Assembly: GCA_902589455.1 (NCBI GenBank)
Contig: CACISX010000003.1
Coordinates: 124,001-188,000 of the forward strand
DNA length: 64,000 bases
Source: an uncultured Pelagibacteraceae bacterium
GTDB taxonomy: Bacteria; Pseudomonadota; Alphaproteobacteria; Pelagibacterales; Pelagibacteraceae
Reading direction: 5' to 3'
A program made the position numbers and the translations under genes. Shown piece by piece: positions 28,037 through 35,881 of this stretch. How positions within the stretch are numbered: the stretch's first letter is position 1; each line of letters opens with the position of its first letter. Below the pieces are notes generated by a model that searched no databases, was not told the DNA's origin, and saw nothing but the letters and a program-made list of their open reading frames with translations.

Positions 28037-28941
28037 TGTTCGAAGTAGTTGGTTTTTATAAATTTTTTAAAATTTCTTATCTTAAGAAAAAACAAAAAGT
28101 TTTGTTTGAAACTTTAAAAAAGAAAAACATTAGAGGCACTATTATTATCTCTAAAGAAGGGGTAAATGGAACTATTTCAGGTAAAGCTGCAGACATTAAA
28201 TTAACTATTAATAATTTAAAAAGAACTCTTAAATTCAAAGAATTTAACAGTAGCAATGTCTCTAAAAGCTCATTCCAACCATTTCATAAACCTAAAGTGA
28301 AAATTAAAAACGAGGTTGTTCCTATGAACTTAATTTTAAATAAAAGAATAAAGAAAAAAGATAGTCATGTAGATCCAATTAAATGGAATAAGCTAATTAA
28401 AGAAAAGGAAACAGTTCTTATAGACGCTAGGAAACCATTTGAGTACGATGTTGGAACTTTTAGAGGGGCAATTAATCCTGATGTGGATAACTTCAGAAAT
28501 TTCCCAAAATATTTAAAAAAATTAAAAAAAAATCAACCTATAGCTATGTTTTGTACTGGTGGAATTCGATGTGAAAAAGCATCTGTATTTTTGGAAAACA
28601 AAGGTTTTAACAACATTTATCAGTTAAATGGTGGAATTTTAAATTATTTGAAAAAAACTAATAAGAAAAAAAGTTTATGGAAAGGTGAATGCTTTGTTTT
28701 TGATAACAGGATTAGTTTAAAACATGGTCTAAAAGTTGGTTCTTACTCAATGTGTAGCGGTTGTAGGAAACCTATATCTCGTAAGGATAAAAAATCAAAA
28801 AAATATGAAGAGGGTGTTTCATGTCCAAATTGTCACGATAATCTTACAGATCATCAAAAATCAAGATTTAGAATGAGACAAAAACAAATTAATCTTGCTA
28901 AAGTAGCAGGAAAAAGACATATCTTCCAAAAAGAGTATTAA
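28036..28941 (+). CDS. trhO: tRNA uridine(34) hydroxylase, rhodanese-fold
   Basis: 301 residues, UPF0176/YceA family. N-terminal ferredoxin-like domain (GTIIISKEGVNGTISG), central rhodanese domain with catalytic loop CTGGIRCEKASVF, and a C-terminal cysteine-rich region (CSGCRKP ... CPNCH). In E. coli and Bacillus TrhO introduces the hydroxyl for 5-hydroxyuridine at the wobble position. Lies in the gatCAB run, fitting a tRNA-related role. Confidence 0.93.
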   Translation: MFEVVGFYKFFKISYLKKKQKVLFETLKKKNIRGTIIISKEGVNGTISGKAADIKLTINNLKRTLKFKEFNSSNVSKSSFQPFHKPKVKIKNEVVPMNLILNKRIKKKDSHVDPIKWNKLIKEKETVLIDARKPFEYDVGTFRGAINPDVDNFRNFPKYLKKLKKNQPIAMFCTGGIRCEKASVFLENKGFNNIYQLNGGILNYLKKTNKKKSLWKGECFVFDNRISLKHGLKVGSYSMCSGCRKPISRKDKKSKKYEEGVSCPNCHDNLTDHQKSRFRMRQKQINLAKVAGKRHIFQKEY

Positions 28942-28955
28942 CAGATCTTAAATTA

Positions 28956-30293
28956 ATGAATTTATTAAAAGATGAAGTTTCGTTGCTAGTAAGAAAACTT
29001 GCTGTGCCAGCAAGTATAGGAACTTTATTTCAAACACTTTATACAATCGTAGATACTTTTTATGCAGGAAAAATATCTCCAGAAGCCTTATCTGCTTTGA
29101 GTAAATCTTTTCCAATATATTTTATTATTATCGCTACATCTATTGGAGTTACTGTAGCCGGAACCTCATTAATAGGAAGCTGTATTGGAGAAAAAAATGA
29201 AAAAAATGTTTTAAGTTATTTTGGAAATGTCATCATTTATGCAATTATAATTTCAGTAGTTGTATCAATTTTAGGTTTTTCTTTTGGTGAAAAAATATTC
29301 CAATTAATGAATTCTTCTAATACTGTAACTAACCTTGGACTTGAATATATTAATGTAATTTTTTTAGGTGCAGTCTTATTCATTCTAGTTGTAGCTTTAA
29401 ATTCTTTTTTACATGCTGAAGGGGATACCAAAACATACAGAAATGTTTTAATTTTTTCTTTTTTCTTAAATATAATTTTAAATCCAATTTTAATTTTTGG
29501 ATTTTTATTTATCCCACCGTTAGGAATAACTGGTATTGGAATAGCAACTTTAATTGCACAATTTGTATCTTTGTTAATTATTCTTATTAAAATATTAAAT
29601 AACAAACGAATTAAAAAAATAACCTTAGATCATTTCAAAGCTAAATTTTTTTTCTTAAAAAATATTTTTTTTCAATCAATGCCAATCACCATTGCAATTT
29701 TGGGTTATTCAGTAGCTGCTACTATTGTATTTACTTATGTTGGATTATTTGGTGAATACGCTGTAGCTGGATATGGATCTGCTACAAGAATTGAGCAAGT
29801 TCTTTTGTTACCAGTTTTAGGTATAAATACAGCAATAATATCCATCATAGCTCAAAATATTGGAGCAAAATATTACGATAGAGTTGAGCAATCATATTTT
29901 GCATCAATAAAATATGGCCTATTTATAATGTTAATTGCAGGTATTGTGATTTTTATTAGTGCGGATTTTGTTCCTAAATTCTTTTCATCTAATCCTGAAG
30001 TCATTATGCATGGCTCCATGTATTTAAAGATATCTGCATTTATTTTACCAGCTTATCCAATATTTTTCTTATCAAATGGCTTTTTTATGGCTTTAAAAAA
30101 ATCAGAGAAGGCCATGTTAAACAATATTGTAAGAAATGTTGTTGTCCCAATATTATCATTTTATATAGCTAGATCTATTAATGCGGATTTTAAAACTTTT
30201 TTTTATATTTGGGCGATCTTTCAATGGTTGATATCATCGATATTACTATTTTATGTTAAATATTATATTAAGCATAAATTAGCTAATTTTTAG
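28956..30293 (+). CDS. MATE family multidrug/metabolite efflux transporter
   Basis: 445 residues with about twelve hydrophobic segments in two homologous halves; motifs such as PASIGTLFQTLYTIVDTFYAG near the start (here given in part) and GYGSATRIEQVLLLPVLGIN fit the DinF/NorM-type MATE family. These carriers use a Na+ or H+ gradient to expel organic cations or metabolites. Substrate unknown. Last intact gene of the + strand run; the following 337 bp hold only a pseudogene. Confidence 0.9.
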   Translation: MNLLKDEVSLLVRKLAVPASIGTLFQTLYTIVDTFYAGKISPEALSALSKSFPIYFIIIATSIGVTVAGTSLIGSCIGEKNEKNVLSYFGNVIIYAIIISVVVSILGFSFGEKIFQLMNSSNTVTNLGLEYINVIFLGAVLFILVVALNSFLHAEGDTKTYRNVLIFSFFLNIILNPILIFGFLFIPPLGITGIGIATLIAQFVSLLIILIKILNNKRIKKITLDHFKAKFFFLKNIFFQSMPITIAILGYSVAATIVFTYVGLFGEYAVAGYGSATRIEQVLLLPVLGINTAIISIIAQNIGAKYYDRVEQSYFASIKYGLFIMLIAGIVIFISADFVPKFFSSNPEVIMHGSMYLKISAFILPAYPIFFLSNGFFMALKKSEKAMLNNIVRNVVVPILSFYIARSINADFKTFFYIWAIFQWLISSILLFYVKYYIKHKLANF

Positions 30294-30306
30294 TATCGGT
30301 TAAATA

Positions 30307-30628
30307 TGTTTTTTACAAAAAGGAAAGCAATTATTTTAATTATAATTTGTTCTATTTTTTTTATCCTTACATATAATGATGTTAGGTCTAAAGAATTTCA
30401 AATTATTTATGGAACTAAATTAGTTATTGATGGCGATACAATCTAAATCAATAAAAATAAAATAAGATTATTTGGATAAATAGTCTAATTGTTAGGTCAG
30501 ATAATACTCTGGAATAAAGGAAATATTCAAAAAAGTATATTGGTGATGAAGACTATGCGAGAATTAATAAAAAGGGTATTTGGATTGAGAAATTTGATAT
30601 GCCTTGGGACTTTAGAAGAGAAAAATAG
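30307..30628 (+). pseudogene. Degraded thermonuclease (staphylococcal nuclease-like) gene
   Basis: The 337-bp gap between the MATE gene and soxG contains a decayed reading frame. It begins MFFTKRKAIILIIICSIFFI, a plausible signal sequence, and continues with GTKLVIDGDTI, the nuclease active-site entry motif, then a TAA at about 30445-30447, the matching KNKIRLFG, and further stops. After a frame change the normal C-terminal signature returns at 30542-30628: GDEDYARINKKGIWIEKF, then PWDFRREK and a TAG. Both ends of a secreted Snase-fold nuclease are recognisable while the catalytic centre is lost. No intact copy lies in the window. Confidence 0.8.
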
Positions 30629-30630
30629 GC

Positions 30631-31194
30631 TTATAATCTAGAAGCGCTATCTTCAATCCAAGACCAAAGATGTTCAGCAAAAGATCTTCTGACAAATAGA
30701 TTTACAACATTCTCTTCTTTGTGGTGCAGAATTACATCTATATGATTTAAAATTGTCTGAGTTGTTGATCCTTTCTTTTCTTTAAATTCATTAAAGTTAA
30801 AAGGACATCCTGCTGAAAAAATTTCATAGATATTTTTGCCTTTAAGTTCTAATTGAACAAATTGGTCTGTTACATCTATAACAGCACCTAAATTTGTTTT
30901 TGAAATACTACTAAACAACATTTCGTTTAGTTCATATTTGTTAGAATCTTTACTTATTAACTCATTTGAGACTATCATCCATTCATCTGGACTTAGCCAT
31001 ATCGCAGTTAATTTATCACTAGTTGTTGAAGTATTTGCTTCCGTAGGTAAGATCATATTAAGATTTTTACCAATATTTTTTAAAAACTCTCTTTTTTTAC
31101 CTCTTAAATTAATTTTCATTACTGGATAGATTTCTTTTACAGAAAAACTTCCATCATTAATTTCATTTTTAATTACTGAATTATAGTTAAGCAT
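30631..31194 (-). CDS. soxG: Sarcosine oxidase gamma subunit family protein
   Basis: 187 residues. The segments AIWLSPDEWMIV, VIDVTDQFVQLELKGKN and FAEHLWSWIEDSASRL match SoxG, the small subunit that resembles a GcvT C-terminal fragment and packs against SoxA. Overlaps the soxA 3' end by eight bases. Last gene of soxBDAG. Confidence 0.93.
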   Translation of the reverse strand: MLNYNSVIKNEINDGSFSVKEIYPVMKINLRGKKREFLKNIGKNLNMILPTEANTSTTSDKLTAIWLSPDEWMIVSNELISKDSNKYELNEMLFSSISKTNLGAVIDVTDQFVQLELKGKNIYEIFSAGCPFNFNEFKEKKGSTTQTILNHIDVILHHKEENVVNLFVRRSFAEHLWSWIEDSASRL

Positions 31195-34192
31195 TCAACC
31201 TCTCATTTTTTTCATCATAAAAAACTGGATTTGCAACAGTGACATTAATATTTTTATTTTCCATTGGCACAAAAAGTTTTTTTCCCATCATGTCTTTTCC
31301 ACCCCTAACAACAGCAAGTGCTATTGATTTGTTTAGGTTGGGACTAAAATAACTTGAGGTTACATGTCCAAGCATTTCAATTGGACTTTGATCTAACTCA
31401 GAAACTATTTGCGCTCCTTCTTCTAAAACTATATTTGGATCATCTGTTAATAATCCCACTAATTGTTTTCTATCTTCTCTCATCGTATCAGATCTATAAA
31501 GAGATCTTTTACCAATAAAATCGTATTTTTTTTTGCTAACTATCCAATTCATTTGAAGATCAATTGGAGTCATTGTTCCATCTGTATCTTGACCTACAAT
31601 TATAAAACCTTTTTCTGCCCTTAATAAGTGCATTGTTTCAGTTCCATAAGGAGTAATATTAAATTCTTTACCTGCATCCATACATTTTTCCCATAAATCT
31701 TTTCCATAACTTGCCTGAACATTTATTTCGTAGCTGTGTTCTCCGGTAAAACTAATTCTCATTATTCTGCAATGGATATTACCAATATTCGCTTTTTTGA
31801 ATGACATGTGTGGAAAATTTTCATCTGATAAATCTAAATCAGGAATTATTTTTTTAATAATTTTTTTACTATTTGGGCCACATAAACTCACTGTAGCATA
31901 ATGATCTGTTACAGAGGTTAAATAAACATCAAGTTCAGGCCATTCTGTTTGAAGATAATCTTCAAGTTTACCTAAAACATTCGCAGCACCACCAGTCGTT
32001 GTGGTCATAATGTAATGATTTTCACCTAATCTTGTTGTAACTCCATCATCATAAACCATACCATCCTCGTTTAGCATTAGGCCATATCTACATTTTCCTA
32101 TAGCTAATTTTGACCAAGCATTTGTATAAACTCTATTTAAAAATTCAGAAGCATCACTTCCTTGAATATCAATTTTACCAAGTGTAGAAGCATCTAATAT
32201 ACCGACACTTTCTCTAGCAGCTTTACTTTCTCGTTGGACTGCTTGATGCATTGTTTCTCCATTAATTGGGTAGTACCAAGCTCTCTTCCATTGTCCAACA
32301 TTTTCAAATTCAGCTTTATTTTCAACATGCCAATCATTCATTGGTGTTCTTCTAAAAATATCAAAAAACTTTCCTACATTTCGACCTACAATAGTTCCAA
32401 ATGTTAATGGTGTGTAAGGAGGTCTAAAAGTAGTAGTTCCTAATTCTCCCATTTTAACACCTGCTGTATCAGCAATTATGCCTAAAGCATGCATATTTCC
32501 TAGTTTACCTTGGTCAGTTCCCATACCAGTTGTTGTGTATCTCTTAACATGTTCGATAGATCTAAAACCTTCTCTTAATGCCAATTTTATATCTTTTGCA
32601 GTTGCATCATTTTGATAATCTACAAATGGTTTAGTTTTGCCCAAAGGTTTATCAGAAGGTAATAACCAAATATTTCTTTTTGAATTTTCCTGATCAATTT
32701 CAACTTTAATATTATCTAAATTTGTTTTGTTAATATTTAAAGTATCTTTAAGCATTTGATTTAAATTATTAATAATTTCATCAATTTTAAAATCTCCACC
32801 ACAAGATCCTACACTTATTTGGTCAAATGTATTTTGTTTTGGTAAGAAAATTTTTTTTTCTTCATCAAACTTCAGTTTATTACCTGATTGTGTATATAAA
32901 TGTACAGCAGGTGTCCAACCGCCAGCAACTCCCAAACAATCACATGAAATAGAAATTTTACTTCCTGTTACTGAAGTTCCATCATTTGATAGCTTCATGA
33001 TTGAAACACTATTTAGTCTTTTGTATCCTGCTGTATCAACAATTGAATGTGACCAGTAAATTTTAATACCTGCTTCTTTTACTTTTTTAACAATTTTACT
33101 TTCGGATTGTTCTCTAATGTCAATAACCGCCTCAACATTTATACCTTTGTCATATAGTGATAAAGCACTTTCGTAAGCACTATCGTTGTTTGTAAAGAAT
33201 ACATTTTTACTACCACATGCTACTCCATAAAATTCACTATATTTTTTTATAGCAGATGAAAGCATTATTCCAGGTCTATCATTATTGTTAAATATCAAAG
33301 GTCTTTCAAGTGCACCTGTGGCTAAAATAACTTTCTTAGCTCTAATTTTAAGAAGTCGTTGTCTGATTTTATTTGTTTTATATTTTGCCTCTAAATGATC
33401 AGTTAGATTTTCTCTAGCCAAAAGATAATTATATTGATGATAAGCAGCCACACTTGTTCTAGTTTTTATCTCAAGATTTTTAATACCTTTAAGTTCCTCT
33501 ATTTCTTTTTTTAACCACTCAGAAGGAGATTTATTATCAATTTTGTTAAATTCATTATTTTCAAAAATAGTCGAACCACCAAGTTCATTTTTTTCATCAA
33601 CTAATAATGTTTTAAAATTATTTTTAGATGCATTTTTTGCTGCTAATATCCCAGCCATACCTGCGCCTACAACCAATACATCACAGTGAACATTTTGGTG
33701 GTCATAAATATCAGGGTCACTTGATGTTGGTGATTTCCCCAAACCAGCTGAGTGTCGTATGAAAAATTCATATTTCTCCCAGAAACTAGCAGGCCACATA
33801 AATGTTTTATAATAAAAACCTGCTGGAAAAAATGGGGAGAGAAAATTGTTTATTCCACCAATATCAAATTCAACACTTGGCCAACAATTTTGACTTGATG
33901 CCTCCAAACCTTCATAAATCTCTACTTCAGTTGCTCTAACATTGGGTTCTGTTCTGTTGGTACCAGGGTTTATTTGAACTATTGCATTTGGTTCTTCTGA
34001 ACCTGACGTCATAATTCCTCTTGGTCTATGATATTTAAAACTTCTTCCAACTAAATGAACATCATTTGCAAGTAATGCTGATGCTAAAGTATCGCCTTTA
34101 AATCCACGGTAAGTTTTGCCATTAAATTTAAAGGAAATTCTATTAGTTTCATCAATATACTTGCTGGATTTTACTCTTAAGTTTTTAGTCAT
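31187..34192 (-). CDS. soxA: Sarcosine oxidase alpha subunit family protein
   Basis: 1001 residues from the ATG at 34192 (MTKNLRVKSSKYIDETNRI), two bases from the soxD stop; an in-frame ATG at 34216 inside soxD is less likely. Domains: an N-terminal 2Fe-2S-ferredoxin-like fold (residues 10-110; RSFKYHRPRGIMTSGSEEPN), an FAD/NAD-binding Rossmann region (CDVLVVGAGMAGILAAKNA), and a C-terminal aminomethyltransferase-like domain from about 600 that binds tetrahydrofolate. In the known enzyme the complex oxidises sarcosine to glycine and passes the methyl carbon to THF. Related demethylases have similar subunits, so another N-methyl substrate is possible. Confidence 0.94.
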   Translation of the reverse strand: MTKNLRVKSSKYIDETNRISFKFNGKTYRGFKGDTLASALLANDVHLVGRSFKYHRPRGIMTSGSEEPNAIVQINPGTNRTEPNVRATEVEIYEGLEASSQNCWPSVEFDIGGINNFLSPFFPAGFYYKTFMWPASFWEKYEFFIRHSAGLGKSPTSSDPDIYDHQNVHCDVLVVGAGMAGILAAKNASKNNFKTLLVDEKNELGGSTIFENNEFNKIDNKSPSEWLKKEIEELKGIKNLEIKTRTSVAAYHQYNYLLARENLTDHLEAKYKTNKIRQRLLKIRAKKVILATGALERPLIFNNNDRPGIMLSSAIKKYSEFYGVACGSKNVFFTNNDSAYESALSLYDKGINVEAVIDIREQSESKIVKKVKEAGIKIYWSHSIVDTAGYKRLNSVSIMKLSNDGTSVTGSKISISCDCLGVAGGWTPAVHLYTQSGNKLKFDEEKKIFLPKQNTFDQISVGSCGGDFKIDEIINNLNQMLKDTLNINKTNLDNIKVEIDQENSKRNIWLLPSDKPLGKTKPFVDYQNDATAKDIKLALREGFRSIEHVKRYTTTGMGTDQGKLGNMHALGIIADTAGVKMGELGTTTFRPPYTPLTFGTIVGRNVGKFFDIFRRTPMNDWHVENKAEFENVGQWKRAWYYPINGETMHQAVQRESKAARESVGILDASTLGKIDIQGSDASEFLNRVYTNAWSKLAIGKCRYGLMLNEDGMVYDDGVTTRLGENHYIMTTTTGGAANVLGKLEDYLQTEWPELDVYLTSVTDHYATVSLCGPNSKKIIKKIIPDLDLSDENFPHMSFKKANIGNIHCRIMRISFTGEHSYEINVQASYGKDLWEKCMDAGKEFNITPYGTETMHLLRAEKGFIIVGQDTDGTMTPIDLQMNWIVSKKKYDFIGKRSLYRSDTMREDRKQLVGLLTDDPNIVLEEGAQIVSELDQSPIEMLGHVTSSYFSPNLNKSIALAVVRGGKDMMGKKLFVPMENKNINVTVANPVFYDEKNERLNA

Positions 34193-34193
34193 T

Positions 34194-34469
34194 TTATTGA
34201 GAAGGTGGTTTTTCACCCATTTTATAAATTGCTTTTATTTCATCGTTAGAAGTATCTCTAACCATATTAAACCATTTACGACAACCATGTGCATGGTTCC
34301 ATCTTTCAAATTGAACACCTTTAATATTTTTTCTCATAAATAAATATTCTGCCCACTCATCATCACTTAATTCTGTTGGTTGCTTAGGTCTTTCTATATG
34401 AGCTTCACCGCCAGCCTTAAATTCTTGCTGATCTCGTTCTCCACAGTATGGACAGTTTATTAAAAACAT
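34194..34469 (-). CDS. soxD: Sarcosine oxidase delta subunit family protein
   Basis: 91 residues. The N-terminal zinc knuckle starts INCPYCGERDQQEFKAGGEA and is completed by RWNHAHGCRKWFN, giving the Cys-x2-Cys plus His/Cys ligands known for SoxD. Followed by NMVRDTSNDEI. Structural subunit. It shares one base with soxB and ends just before soxA. Confidence 0.96.
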   Translation of the reverse strand: MFLINCPYCGERDQQEFKAGGEAHIERPKQPTELSDDEWAEYLFMRKNIKGVQFERWNHAHGCRKWFNMVRDTSNDEIKAIYKMGEKPPSQ

Positions 34470-35722
34470 TAATGAGCAACCGCTGCAGCACCATGCTCAT
34501 CAACAAGGTCTCCGCTTACAAATCTATTTAAATTAAATGCAGCATTAAGTTTGTGGGGTTCATCGTTTGCAATAGTATGTGCAAACAAGTCTCCAGATCC
34601 AGGAGTTGCCTTAAATCCTCCTGTACCCCAACCACAATTAAAGTATAAACCTTTAATTGAAGTTTTGCTTAAAATTGGACTAGCATCTGGACAAATATCT
34701 ACTATTCCTCCCCATTGTCTTAACATTCTCATTCTACTGAAAATTGGATATAATTCTAAAATAGCATTTAATGTTCCCTCAACTATTTGGTGACTTCCTT
34801 TTTGAGTATAAGAAACATAATCATCTGTTCCAGCACCAATCACTAGCTCTCCTTTATCAGATTGACTGACATAAGCATGTACTGCATTAGACATTACAAC
34901 AGTATCAATAATTGGTTTCACAGGTTCAGAGACTAAAGCTTGTAAAGGTTTACTTTCAAGTGGAAGCCTTAGACCAGCCATATTAGCTATTACACTAGAA
35001 TGACCTGCTGCAACTACACCAACTTTTTTAGTTTTAATAAATCCTTTTGTTGTTTCGATTCCCTCAACACTATCTCCATTTCTTTTTATTCCTTTAACTT
35101 CACAATTTTGAATAATATCAACACCCATTGCATCAGCTCCTCTAGCATATCCCCAAGCAACAGCATCGTGTCTTGCTGTACCAGCTCTTCGTTGTAAAGT
35201 TCCTCCTAAAACAGGGTATCTAATATCTGGCGATGTATTTATAATTGGACAAAACTTTTTTACTTCTTCAGTACTTAAGTAGACAGCATCAATTCCATTT
35301 AGTCTATTTGCATGTGTTCGTCTTTTTAAATCTCTAACATCTTGTAAATTATGTGCTAGGTTCATTACACCTCTTTGACTAAACATTACATTGTAGTTTA
35401 ATTCTTGTGATAGACCTTCCCAAATTTTTAATGCATGATCATACAGTCCTGCACTTGCGTCCCATAAATAATTTGATCTAATAATTGTAGTATTACGACC
35501 AGTATTTCCACCACCAATCCATCCTTTCTCGACTACAGCAATATTATTCATGTTATGTTTTTTTGCTAAATAGTAGGCTGTAGCTAATCCATGGCCACCA
35601 CCACCTACAATAACAGCATCGTACTCTTTTTTAGGAGCGGGGTCTTTCCAAGCTCTTTGCCAATTTTCATGAAATGAAAGAGCATTTTTGATTAACGAAA
35701 ATACTGAGTACTTATTTCTCAT
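34469..35722 (-). CDS. soxB: Sarcosine oxidase beta subunit family protein
   Basis: 417 residues. The FAD-binding GxGxxG motif is [20 protein letters not shown], and [21 protein letters not shown] and [20 protein letters not shown] are conserved in SoxB, which holds the covalent FMN and the substrate site. First gene of the operon; the upstream gap of 67 bp also serves the divergent tRNA-Ser. No glycine riboswitch is recognisable in that gap. Confidence 0.95.
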   Translation of the reverse strand: MRNKYSVFSLIKNALSFHENWQRAWKDPAPKKEYDAVIVGGGGHGLATAYYLAKKHNMNNIAVVEKGWIGGGNTGRNTTIIRSNYLWDASAGLYDHALKIWEGLSQELNYNVMFSQRGVMNLAHNLQDVRDLKRRTHANRLNGIDAVYLSTEEVKKFCPIINTSPDIRYPVLGGTLQRRAGTARHDAVAWGYARGADAMGVDIIQNCEVKGIKRNGDSVEGIETTKGFIKTKKVGVVAAGHSSVIANMAGLRLPLESKPLQALVSEPVKPIIDTVVMSNAVHAYVSQSDKGELVIGAGTDDYVSYTQKGSHQIVEGTLNAILELYPIFSRMRMLRQWGGIVDICPDASPILSKTSIKGLYFNCGWGTGGFKATPGSGDLFAHTIANDEPHKLNAAFNLNRFVSGDLVDEHGAAAVAH

Positions 35723-35749
35723 AATAATTGAATAATTACTTTATATATA

Positions 35750-35777
35750 TTGAATTTTCAATACAATCGCTTAATAC
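35750..35777 (+). promoter_or_regulatory. Promoter for tRNA-Ser
   Basis: TTGAAT (35750-35755) and TAATAC (35772-35777) with a 16-bp spacer lie just upstream of the tRNA; the predicted start is within about five bases of the mature 5' end. The same short gap must contain the opposing soxB promoter. Assigned by eye. Confidence 0.45.
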
Positions 35778-35789
35778 ACAATGTCATAC

Positions 35790-35881
35790 GGAAGAGTGGG
35801 TGAGAGGCTGAAACCAGTCGTTTGCTAAATGACCGTGCGAGGAAACTTGTACCGAGGGTTCGAATCCCTCCTCTTCCGCCA
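35790..35881 (+). tRNA. serT: tRNA-Ser(GCU)
   Basis: A 92-base type II tRNA. The acceptor stem GGAAGAG (35790-35796) pairs with CTCTTCC (35871-35877); G is the discriminator and CCA is encoded (35879-35881). The anticodon stem GTCGT/ATGAC closes a loop TTGCTAA with anticodon GCT at 35824-35826, reading AGU/AGC codons. A long variable arm and the TGAGAGG-type D loop fit serine; the T arm is GAGGG TTCGAAT CCCTC. The last A directly abuts the stop codon of the opposing slt gene. Confidence 0.96.

Noticed and set aside
29237..29605. 122-codon open frame on the - strand inside the MATE gene
   Set aside because: It lies wholly within a well-supported transporter, has no recognisable domain and shows the Lys/Ile pattern of an antisense shadow.
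35723..35789. Glycine riboswitch upstream of soxB
   Set aside because: The gap is only 67 bp and is A/T-only over much of its length, too short for a tandem aptamer and without the conserved GGA-rich core.
30294..35881. sox operon as a genomic island inserted at tRNA-Ser
   Set aside because: No integrase, no insertion sequence and no copy of the tRNA 3' end at the other border were seen, and the sox genes lie on the 5' side of the tRNA whereas integration normally uses the 3' end. Base composition does not differ visibly.
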